From 40-80 sp964503665 (GTDB taxonomy: Bacteria > Bacteroidota > Bacteroidia > Flavobacteriales_D > Crocinitomicaceae), in contig CAZDAR010000085.1 in assembly GCA_964503665.1 (NCBI GenBank), positions 1 through 8,223 of the forward strand: a stretch of 8,223 nt of DNA, in the 5' to 3' direction. Shown piece by piece: positions 1-5,248 of the stretch. Under the pieces are notes generated by a model, which saw only the letters and a program-made list of their open reading frames with translations, ran no database searches and was not told the origin of the DNA. The translations under genes were made by a program, and so were the position numbers. The first letter of the stretch is position 1. Every line of letters begins with the position of its first letter.

Positions 1-25
1 AACGTTATTGAGTTATAGACGGGGG

Positions 26-60
26 CAAAGATAACTACTTTTTTTATTTACACAAAGATA
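26..60 (-). promoter_or_regulatory. Bacteroidota-type promoter reading out of the left edge
   Basis: On the minus strand, TATCTTTG (26-33) is a full match to the Bacteroidota -7 box TAnnTTTG. A TTTG (53-56) lies 19 nt upstream, which is the expected place for the -33 element. That upstream TTTG is itself the end of a second TATCTTTG (53-60), so a tandem start site is possible, although the second copy has no clear -33 element of its own. Transcription would begin near position 19 and run leftwards into a gene outside the window. The match to the family consensus is seen directly; activity is inferred. Confidence 0.65.
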
Positions 61-147
61 TTCTATTAAAAAGCCCATTTTAATTATAAATAAATTGCTA
101 TCAACACATATCCCGACGATTAAGTGTCTATTTGAATTTTGTTTTGT

Positions 148-155
148 TATTTTTG
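148..155 (+). promoter_or_regulatory. possible -7 box for the glycosyltransferase gene
   Basis: TATTTTTG matches TAnnTTTG on the plus strand. The nearest upstream TTTG (131-134) is only 13 nt away, too close for a normal -33 element, so the site is incomplete. If used, transcription would start near 162. That would leave the ATG at 164 almost leaderless and give the ATG at 173 a leader of about 11 nt. Confidence 0.3.
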
Positions 156-163
156 AATCGTAA

Positions 164-1291
164 ATGAGAAAAATGAAAATTATCATTATTGGTCCTGGTT
201 ATCCGTTAAGAGGTGGTATTTCTAAGTCAAATCATCGTTTGGCAAAAGCATTCATAGATTTAGGTCATGATTGTGAAATTATTTCTTTCCATTTACAATA
301 TCCATCTTTTTTGTTTCCTGGTAAAACACAATTCTCAACAGAAGCACAAGATGACGATATTCGCGTTCGACCTTTAATTAATTCCGTTAATCCATTCAAT
401 TGGTTGAAAGTAGGAAATCAATTAAAAAAGAAGCAACCAGACTTGGTGATTGTACGCTATTGGCTACCGTTTATTGGGCCTTCTTTAGGAACTATTTTAA
501 GAAAAATTAAGAAAAATAAACAAACGAAGATTGTCTGTTTATGCGATAATGCTATTCCTCACGAACAGCGAATTGGAGATGTTGCATTAACAAAGTACTT
601 TGTAAAAGCATGCGATGCATTTGTCGCTATGAGTGAAAAGGTAAAAGCTGATTTAGAGCAGTTCGACAGCAAAAAGCCAAAATTACTCATTTATCATCCT
701 ATCTATGACAACTTCGGAGATGCTGTTGAAGAAGAAAAGGCAAAAGAATATTTGAAACTTCCGAAGAACGAAAATTTATTTCTATTCTTTGGATTTATTC
801 GAAAATACAAAGGATTAGATTTATTGATTGAAGCGCTGTCTATCTATAAAAAGAATAGTACGAGACCATTTAAACTGGTTATTGCTGGTGAATTTTACGA
901 CGATGAAAAACCCTACCTTCAATTAATTGAAAAACTAAGTTTGAAAGACGACATTCTATTGTTTAATCAATATATTCCGGATTCAGAAGTCAAATATTTC
1001 TTGAGTGCTTGTGATGTTCTTATTCAGCCTTATCGTAATGCAACTCAAAGTGGTGTTACACCTTTAGCCTATCATTTTGAGGTTCCAATGATTGTCACAA
1101 AGGTTGGCGGTTTAGAGAATCAAGTACCTCATTTGAAAGCTGGCTATGCTGTAGAGCCGACTATTGAAGCGATAGCTGAGGCGATGTTGTTATTTGCTCA
1201 GCAAGGAAAATCTCATTTCATTCCATTTTTACATCTAGAGAAACAAAATTATTCCTGGGAACGCTTAGCCAATGCTCTGATCGACATTTAA
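164..1291 (+). CDS. GT4-like glycosyltransferase (GT-B fold)
   Basis: This 375-residue protein looks like a retaining GT-B glycosyltransferase of the GT4/Glycos_transf_1 type, which moves a sugar from a nucleotide-sugar donor to a glycan or lipid acceptor, probably at the cytoplasmic face of the inner membrane. The N-terminal Rossmann half opens with a hydrophobic strand and the glycine-rich loop GPGYPLRGGIS (10-20). The C-terminal donor half carries FGFIRKYKGLDLLIEAL (209-225) and ends in a stretch typical of the family, ACDVLIQPYRNATQSGV (282-298) followed by VPMIVTKVGG (307-316). The usual E-x7-E pair is not seen; the region reads ATQSGVTPLAYHFEVPMIV. There is no membrane segment or signal peptide. 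The start is uncertain: the ATG at 173 (MKIIIIGPGYP) fits family N-termini better than the ATG at 164, and neither has a ribosome binding site. It is followed after 73 nt by gmhA, suggesting a shared envelope-glycan role. Donor and acceptor cannot be told from sequence. Confidence 0.88.
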   Translation: MRKMKIIIIGPGYPLRGGISKSNHRLAKAFIDLGHDCEIISFHLQYPSFLFPGKTQFSTEAQDDDIRVRPLINSVNPFNWLKVGNQLKKKQPDLVIVRYWLPFIGPSLGTILRKIKKNKQTKIVCLCDNAIPHEQRIGDVALTKYFVKACDAFVAMSEKVKADLEQFDSKKPKLLIYHPIYDNFGDAVEEEKAKEYLKLPKNENLFLFFGFIRKYKGLDLLIEALSIYKKNSTRPFKLVIAGEFYDDEKPYLQLIEKLSLKDDILLFNQYIPDSEVKYFLSACDVLIQPYRNATQSGVTPLAYHFEVPMIVTKVGGLENQVPHLKAGYAVEPTIEAIAEAMLLFAQQGKSHFIPFLHLEKQNYSWERLANALIDI

Positions 1292-1364
1292 TCAACCGAT
1301 TATTTTTCTCTAAAATAAATAGTGCTTTACTTTAAATTGGTATTTTAGCATTAGAATTCATTTT

Positions 1365-1943
1365 ATGGAAAAAGTAAGACAACTTATACAAGCCTCTATT
1401 GACACGAAACAATTGGTTTTAGAAAACGAAACATTGATTCGTACCATAATAGATTGCAGTCAAATAATTACGGAAGCTTTTAAAAACAGAAATCGTGTTT
1501 ACTTATGTGGTAACGGTGGTAGCGCTTCTGATGCACAACATATTGCCGCGGAATTTACTGGACGTTTTTATTTAGATAGAATAGCACTTCCTGCTGAGGC
1601 ATTACACTGCAACACTTCCTATATGACAGCAGTTGCAAATGATTACAGTTTTGATGTCGTTTATTCTCGACTCGTGGAAGGCATCATGAACAAGGGTGAC
1701 ATTCTAATTGGTCTTTCTACTTCTGGAAATTCTAAGAATATTGTCAATGCCATTGAAGCAGCAAGAAAGAAAGGTGTTATTACCATTGGATTTACAGGCC
1801 AAAATGGAGGTAAAATGCGAGATATTTGTCAATTTCTAATTGACATTCCATCTAACGATACGCCGAGAATTCAAGAAAGTCATATTCTTGTTGGTCATAT
1901 CATTTGCCAATTAGTAGAAGAAGTTTATTTCGAAGTGGATTGA
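1365..1943 (+). CDS. gmhA: sedoheptulose-7-phosphate isomerase (phosphoheptose isomerase)
   Basis: GmhA converts sedoheptulose 7-phosphate to D-glycero-D-manno-heptose 7-phosphate, the first step of nucleotide-activated heptose synthesis for LPS or other surface glycans; it is a cytosolic, usually tetrameric zinc enzyme. The 192 residues equal the E. coli length, and the SIS fold is clear. CGNGGSASDAQHIAAEF (48-64) supplies the phosphate loop and the zinc ligands H59 and E63; STSGNS (118-123) is the second sugar-phosphate loop; NDTPRIQESHILVGHII (164-180) supplies Q170 and H178. These correspond, with a constant offset of two, to E. coli H61, E65, Q172 and H180, so the enzyme should be active. 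The 73-nt gap after the glycosyltransferase holds a weak -7-like box (TATTTTAG, 1341-1348) with no -33 partner, so co-transcription and a separate promoter both remain possible. The other heptose pathway genes (hldE, gmhB, hldD) are not in the window. A related SIS isomerase with another sugar phosphate as substrate is less likely given the full motif match. Confidence 0.93.
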   Translation: MEKVRQLIQASIDTKQLVLENETLIRTIIDCSQIITEAFKNRNRVYLCGNGGSASDAQHIAAEFTGRFYLDRIALPAEALHCNTSYMTAVANDYSFDVVYSRLVEGIMNKGDILIGLSTSGNSKNIVNAIEAARKKGVITIGFTGQNGGKMRDICQFLIDIPSNDTPRIQESHILVGHIICQLVEEVYFEVD

Positions 1944-1964
1944 TTTATTAAAAGACTATTAACG

Positions 1965-2001
1965 AAAAAACCAGATAAATCAATGATTTATCTGGTTTTT
2001 T
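1965..2001. terminator. bidirectional rho-independent terminator between gmhA and rny
   Basis: This is a perfect inverted repeat of 18 bp with a single central base (1983): six A's, then CCAGATAAATCA (1971-1982), mirrored by TGATTTATCTGG (1984-1995) and six T's. The flanking A and T runs give a U-tract in both directions, so it can end the plus-strand gmhA transcript and the minus-strand rny transcript. It lies 21 nt after the gmhA stop and 23 nt past the rny stop. Confidence 0.9.
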
Positions 2002-2024
2002 ATTTATTTAAGAATAATACGAAT

Positions 2025-3554
2025 TTACTTAGCGAAATTTATAGAACGTTTTTCACGAATAACTGTAATCTTCACTTGACCTGGATACACCATCTCATTT
2101 TGGATACGTTGTGAAATTTCGAATGATAACTCATCTGCTTTACCATCGTTTACTTTTTCAGCTTCCACCATTATGCGTAATTCTCTTCCGGCTTGAATAG
2201 CGTAAGCACTACTTACACCTTCATAAGACAACGCCAAGTTTTCAAGGTCTTTTAATCGCTTAATATACGATTCCATCACTTCTCGTCTTGCTCCTGGTCT
2301 TGCTCCTGAAATTGCGTCACAAACCTGAATAATTGGGGCTAACAACGTGTTCATTTCAATTTCATCGTGGTGAGCACCAATCGCATTACAAACTTCTGCT
2401 TTTTCACCATATTTCTCCGCCAACTGCATTCCTAAGATAGCATGCGGTAATTCTGGTTCATCTTCTGGAACCTTACCAATATCGTGAAGTAATCCTGCTC
2501 TTTTAGCTAGTTTAACATTTAAGCCTAATTCAGCCGCCATGATCGCACAAAGATTGGCGACTTCTCTAGAGTGTTGTAGTAAGTTTTGACCATAAGAAGA
2601 ACGGTATTTCATTCTACCCACAATACGCGTCAACTCAGGATGTAATCCATGAATTCCAAGGTCAATACAGGTTCTTTTACCTGTTTCTATAATCTCATCA
2701 TTCAATGCCTTCTTTGTTTTCGCTACCACCTCTTCAATTCTAGCGGGGTGAATACGACCATCAGATACTAATTGATGCAATGATAATCGGGCAATTTCTC
2801 TTCTAATTGGATCGAAGCATGATAATAGAATTGCTTCAGGCGTATCGTCAACAATAATTTCGACACCAGTTGCCGCTTCGATTGCACGTATATTTCTACC
2901 TTCACGGCCAATAATTCGTCCCTTTATTTCGTCTGATTCAATGTTAAAGACGGTAACTGCATTTTCAATCGCTTGCTCTGTAGCAACACGCTGAATGGTT
3001 TGAATGACTACTTTTCGTGCTTCTTTATTAGCACTTAGCTTGGCTTCTTCTACGATTTCTTTAATGTGAGCCATTGCACCTGTTCGTGCTTCATCTTTTA
3101 AGGCTTCCATCATTGAGGCTTTAGCCTCATCAGGTGTCATTCCGCTAATACGAGACAATTCTGTCACCCGTTTATTCTGAAGTTTTTCCAGTTCTTGATT
3201 ACGAATTTCGAAAGCATGAGCCTTTTGTTCAATTTCTTCTTTCAATTTATCTAACTGTTTCTCTTTTCGTGCAACTTCTTCCGTCTTAATAGATAAATTC
3301 TTTTCTTTTCCTTTAATGCGATCTTCAGAGGACTGCATCTTACGCTCTCTATTCTTAATCGTCTGCTCGTGTTCTTCCTTCAGCTTAAAAAACTTTTCCT
3401 TCGCTTGAAGAATTTTATCTTTTCTTATTGTTTCTGCTTCTAATTCTGCCTCTTTAATTATGACATTTTTTTTCTTCTTCAATAGAGAGTTTTGGATTAA
3501 CATATATCCACCGCCACCAACGACAACTCCTATAATTACAAATAATACTTCCAT
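2025..3554 (-). CDS. rny: ribonuclease Y (membrane-anchored endoribonuclease)
   Basis: RNase Y is a membrane-tethered endoribonuclease that begins mRNA decay and processing in bacteria lacking or supplementing RNase E. The 509-residue protein shows every family part in order: an N-terminal membrane helix (3-20) with a glycine patch, a basic stop-transfer KKKK (26-29), a long charged coiled coil (about 30-135), a KH RNA-binding domain with GRIIGREGRN (212-221), and an HD phosphohydrolase domain. The metal-binding HD residues are visible: H328 (LLQHSREV), H357-D358 in LLHDIGK, H395-H396 in GAHHDE, and D413. Length matches the usual ~510-520 residues, so the gene is intact. The ATG is fixed by the membrane helix that follows it; only a weak purine stretch (AAAGAAA) precedes it. 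It lies downstream of zapA on the same strand but is separated from it by a terminator-like hairpin ending about 20 nt before the start codon, so expression needs readthrough or relief of attenuation. Confidence 0.97.
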   Translation of the reverse strand: MEVLFVIIGVVVGGGGYMLIQNSLLKKKKNVIIKEAELEAETIRKDKILQAKEKFFKLKEEHEQTIKNRERKMQSSEDRIKGKEKNLSIKTEEVARKEKQLDKLKEEIEQKAHAFEIRNQELEKLQNKRVTELSRISGMTPDEAKASMMEALKDEARTGAMAHIKEIVEEAKLSANKEARKVVIQTIQRVATEQAIENAVTVFNIESDEIKGRIIGREGRNIRAIEAATGVEIIVDDTPEAILLSCFDPIRREIARLSLHQLVSDGRIHPARIEEVVAKTKKALNDEIIETGKRTCIDLGIHGLHPELTRIVGRMKYRSSYGQNLLQHSREVANLCAIMAAELGLNVKLAKRAGLLHDIGKVPEDEPELPHAILGMQLAEKYGEKAEVCNAIGAHHDEIEMNTLLAPIIQVCDAISGARPGARREVMESYIKRLKDLENLALSYEGVSSAYAIQAGRELRIMVEAEKVNDGKADELSFEISQRIQNEMVYPGQVKITVIREKRSINFAK

Positions 3555-3573
3555 TTTCTTTAGTTAAATAAAT

Positions 3574-3616
3574 AAAAAAGCCCACTATCTTTTCAATAAA
3601 ATTGAAAAAATGTGGG
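3574..3616 (-). terminator. hairpin terminator or attenuator between zapA and rny
   Basis: Read on the minus strand, CCCAC (3612-3616) pairs with GTGGG (3581-3585). Inside an asymmetric internal loop is a second 8-bp stem, TTTTCAAT with ATTGAAAA, closed by a three-base loop (3598-3600). The outer stem is followed by C and a run of six T's (3574-3579), the mark of an intrinsic terminator in the minus direction only. It ends about 20 nt upstream of the rny start, leaving no room for a full promoter between it and rny. It is therefore either the end of the zapA transcript with partial readthrough, or a leader attenuator of rny. Confidence 0.7.
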
Positions 3617-3647
3617 AAATCAGAGATATGAAAATCAAGCTTTACTC

Positions 3648-3965
3648 TTAGTTAGCGCTCTGTTCTATTTGATGTAACAGGTCTTCTAATTGTTTTCCTA
3701 CTTCCTCTAATTGTTCATTTGGCATAGAATCTACCAATGAGGAAGGAGTATGTGCTGTGCTTTTAAAAGATTTAGTAGCCAACTGTAATGCAGTCATAGC
3801 TAATAAATCTTGCATATCTTTTACTGCATAATTTTCTTGCAATAATTTAATGGACTTATTGATATCTTCGGCTGCTTTTAACACCTTATCCTCTTCACCC
3901 TTATTCAGCGTCAATGGATAAGTTCTTCCTGCAACTACTACCTTTATGGATACCTTATCACTCAT
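3648..3965 (-). CDS. zapA: cell division protein ZapA
   Basis: ZapA binds and bundles FtsZ filaments, stabilising the division ring at midcell. The 105-residue protein has the family layout: a short N-terminal beta-rich region, VSIKVVVAGRTYPLTL (5-20), then EEDKVLKAAEDINKSI (24-39), a central helix with the characteristic YAVKDMQDLLAMTALQLA (46-63), and a C-terminal helix (about 82-103) suited to the coiled-coil dimer or tetramer. It overlaps the upstream coiled-coil gene by ATGA (its ATG at 3965-3963, the other gene's TGA at 3964-3962), which indicates one operon and translational coupling. The rny gene follows after 93 nt, beyond a terminator-like hairpin. Confidence 0.93.
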   Translation of the reverse strand: MSDKVSIKVVVAGRTYPLTLNKGEEDKVLKAAEDINKSIKLLQENYAVKDMQDLLAMTALQLATKSFKSTAHTPSSLVDSMPNEQLEEVGKQLEDLLHQIEQSAN

Positions 3966-4297
3966 AAATTATTTTTTACAAGATTAATGCAATCATCAAT
4001 TTCCCTTACAATACTACTCACATCAACTTGAGTAGAACTACTTGACTGTTCAATTTGTTCTTTTAAATGCTTAATTTGAACATTCAATTCATTTTGAACA
4101 GTTTCACTTAGAGTGTGAGATTCCTCTACTTTTGTTTTCAATGATTGATTCTCCATTTCTAATTGTTGAATCTCATTGTTTTTTTCTCGTAATTCTTCTT
4201 GAAGCATGGAAACAGAAGTAGCTAGTTGTTGATTTTTGTTCACCAATTTAAAATACTTTTCCTTAATTTCTCCAATAACTTTTGAAAAATCAGTCAT
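3962..4297 (-). CDS. uncharacterised coiled-coil protein coupled to zapA
   Basis: This 111-residue soluble protein has no catalytic motif and no signal or membrane segment. Most of it (about 8-85) is heptad-like and rich in E, K, Q, N and L, as in an extended coiled coil. A polar linker of serines (85-88) follows, then a short C-terminal helix, VREIDDCINLVKNNL (97-111). The stop codon overlaps the zapA start by ATGA, so the two proteins are probably made together in fixed ratio. From memory, similar short coiled-coil proteins ending in a REID-x-CI-like tail lie beside zapA in other Bacteroidota. By position and shape it may be a ZapB-like partner that layers or bundles Z-ring components, but this is inference; no homology to ZapB can be shown by eye. 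It could equally be a structural protein unrelated to division. Confidence 0.75.
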   Translation of the reverse strand: MTDFSKVIGEIKEKYFKLVNKNQQLATSVSMLQEELREKNNEIQQLEMENQSLKTKVEESHTLSETVQNELNVQIKHLKEQIEQSSSSTQVDVSSIVREIDDCINLVKNNL

Positions 4298-4312
4298 CTC
4301 ACTTATTTTTCA

Positions 4313-4320
4313 CAAAAATA
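4313..4320 (-). promoter_or_regulatory. candidate -7 box for the coiled-coil/zapA operon
   Basis: TATTTTTG on the minus strand is a full match to TAnnTTTG, in the 38-nt gap before the coiled-coil gene, about 15 nt from its ATG. The transcript would start near 4306. No good TTTG is found at the -33 distance, so the call rests on the box and its position alone. Confidence 0.4.
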
Positions 4321-4335
4321 CTATTGTTTTTTCGA

Positions 4336-4755
4336 TTATACCTTTTTTCTGAAAATAAATTCATCAGCCGTACCTCCATTTCTTTCTATTCTAAACTCAT
4401 CCTTCGTTAAATAGGTAACTACCCAGTCGTCATCAAAAGTGATGAAATTAGGATATATTTGAGGTATAATCATGTAAAATAATAATGGTTTTTTATCATT
4501 TCCTCTCGTCCATGCACCTTTAAGTGTGTCTATGTCCGGTTTGATAATAATTAAATCCTTATTCCCTTCAAAACGGAAGATATAATTATTAAAATCTCCT
4601 GTTTTATTTTTATCATTAATTTCTGCTTTCGCTACTCTCCATGATGAGCTTGTTACAATTTTCTCAAATCGCTTTGGATCGGTGTTTTTACTACAAGCAG
4701 AAATTATTACAAAAACTGCAATAATTAGAAACATTCGATATTTTTTCAACTTCAT
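4336..4755 (-). CDS. small lipoprotein, lipocalin-like
   Basis: This 139-residue exported lipoprotein has a signal peptide with basic KLKKYR, a hydrophobic core (8-18) and the lipobox ISAC with the lipidated cysteine at 21. The mature part of about 118 residues alternates short beta strands and contains SSWRVAKAE (37-45), FNNYIFRFEG (55-64), LKGAWTR (78-84) and DDWVVTYLTKDEFRIER (109-125). This W-R-V start, G-x-W middle and D-W-x-V end resembles small Bacteroidota lipoproteins with a lipocalin-like barrel, but the match is by pattern only and no ligand can be named. Residue +2 is serine, so no Lol-avoidance aspartate is seen. It lies between the DUF3467 gene (61-nt gap) and the coiled-coil/zapA pair (38-nt gap), both with candidate promoter boxes, so it is probably its own transcription unit. 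It appears less conserved than its neighbours and may be lineage-specific. Confidence 0.78.
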   Translation of the reverse strand: MKLKKYRMFLIIAVFVIISACSKNTDPKRFEKIVTSSSWRVAKAEINDKNKTGDFNNYIFRFEGNKDLIIIKPDIDTLKGAWTRGNDKKPLLFYMIIPQIYPNFITFDDDWVVTYLTKDEFRIERNGGTADEFIFRKKV

Positions 4756-4775
4756 TTTCTCAATTTTTAATAATT

Positions 4776-4805
4776 CAATTTACTTATACGACAAAAACGT
4801 ACAAA
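4776..4805 (-). promoter_or_regulatory. weak candidate promoter for the lipoprotein gene
   Basis: On the minus strand, TTTG (4802-4805) is followed after 19 nt by TAAATTG (4776-4782), which is one T short of TAnnTTTG. The transcript would begin near 4769, about 14 nt before the lipoprotein ATG. The -33 part lies within three phased TTTTGT runs (4791-4816). Confidence 0.28.
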
Positions 4806-4816
4806 AGATACAAAAA

Positions 4817-5131
4817 TTATGCTTTTGTTGAAGGTGTTCCGAAATTCATTGGAGGAGCGTTAAAAGCATCCTCTTCAATCACCCCAAAAGCTTGTTCGTA
4901 TTTCGTGACATTTTCAATTAACGCACGCATTAATTTCTTAGCATTTGTTGCGTTCATTATAACCCGTGAACGAACGAATGCTTTAGGCATTCCAGGCATC
5001 ATTTGAACAAAATCAGTAACAAATTCACCTTTGGAATGTGTTATAACAGCTAAGTTAGAATAAACTCCTTTAGCTGTTTCTTCATTCAATTCTATATTTA
5101 ATTGATTCTCTTTATTGTTATTATCTTCCAT
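4817..5131 (-). CDS. DUF3467 family protein next to rpoC
   Basis: This 104-residue soluble protein is of unknown function. The core LNIELNEETAKGVYSNLAVI (11-30), HSKGEFVTDFVQMMPGMPKA (32-51), VRSRVIMNATNAKKLMRAL (53-71) and NVTKYEQAFG (74-83) match what I know of the DUF3467 family. The ends are poorly conserved: an N/E/K-rich start and a Pro/Asn-rich tail (91-101). There are no membrane segments or catalytic motifs. In many Bacteroidota this family lies just downstream of rpoC, as here, which suggests a link to transcription, but no role is established to my knowledge. A strong terminator separates it from rpoC, so it is probably transcribed alone; a TTTG (5161-5164) and TAAAATTG (5137-5144) upstream could be its promoter, although the 16-nt spacing is short. 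The ATG at 5131 is the only one ahead of the conserved core. Confidence 0.88.
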   Translation of the reverse strand: MEDNNNKENQLNIELNEETAKGVYSNLAVITHSKGEFVTDFVQMMPGMPKAFVRSRVIMNATNAKKLMRALIENVTKYEQAFGVIEEDAFNAPPMNFGTPSTKA

Positions 5132-5198
5132 TGTTTCAATTTTATACGAAAATATAAAAACAAAACCATAAAATGAATGGTATTAGTTTATTTTTAAA

Positions 5199-5233
5199 AA
5201 AAATCCCCGAATGAAAGTCAATCGGGGATTTTT
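5199..5233 (-). terminator. rho-independent terminator of rpoC
   Basis: TCCCCGA (5222-5228 as read on the minus strand) pairs with TCGGGGA (5204-5210). The stem is extended outward by A/T pairs, and a short TGA/TCA helix may form inside the loop. In the minus direction the hairpin is followed by eight T's (5196-5203). It begins about 16 nt after the rpoC stop and has the most GC-rich stem of the three terminators here, as expected at the end of a highly expressed rpoB-rpoC unit. Confidence 0.92.
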
Positions 5234-5248
5234 AAAAAATATTTAAAT

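Noticed and set aside
1341..1348. TATTTTAG as a promoter for gmhA
   Set aside because: It differs from TAnnTTTG by one base and has no TTTG at the -33 distance, so it is too weak to list as a feature.
3555..3647. A full 6S RNA gene between zapA and rny
   Set aside because: The gap is only 93 nt and is mostly a terminator-like hairpin; I could not find the closing stem and large central bubble expected of 6S RNA. Kept only as a possibility in the hairpin finding.
4335..4340. TATAAT on the minus strand as a sigma70-type -10 box
   Set aside because: It overlaps the stop codon of the lipoprotein gene, has no -35 partner, and Bacteroidota primary promoters use TAnnTTTG instead.
5165..5180. Small CCAT/ATGG inverted repeat upstream of the DUF3467 gene
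   Set aside because: The stem is only 4 bp with a loop about as long as the arms, common by chance in AT-rich intergenic DNA.
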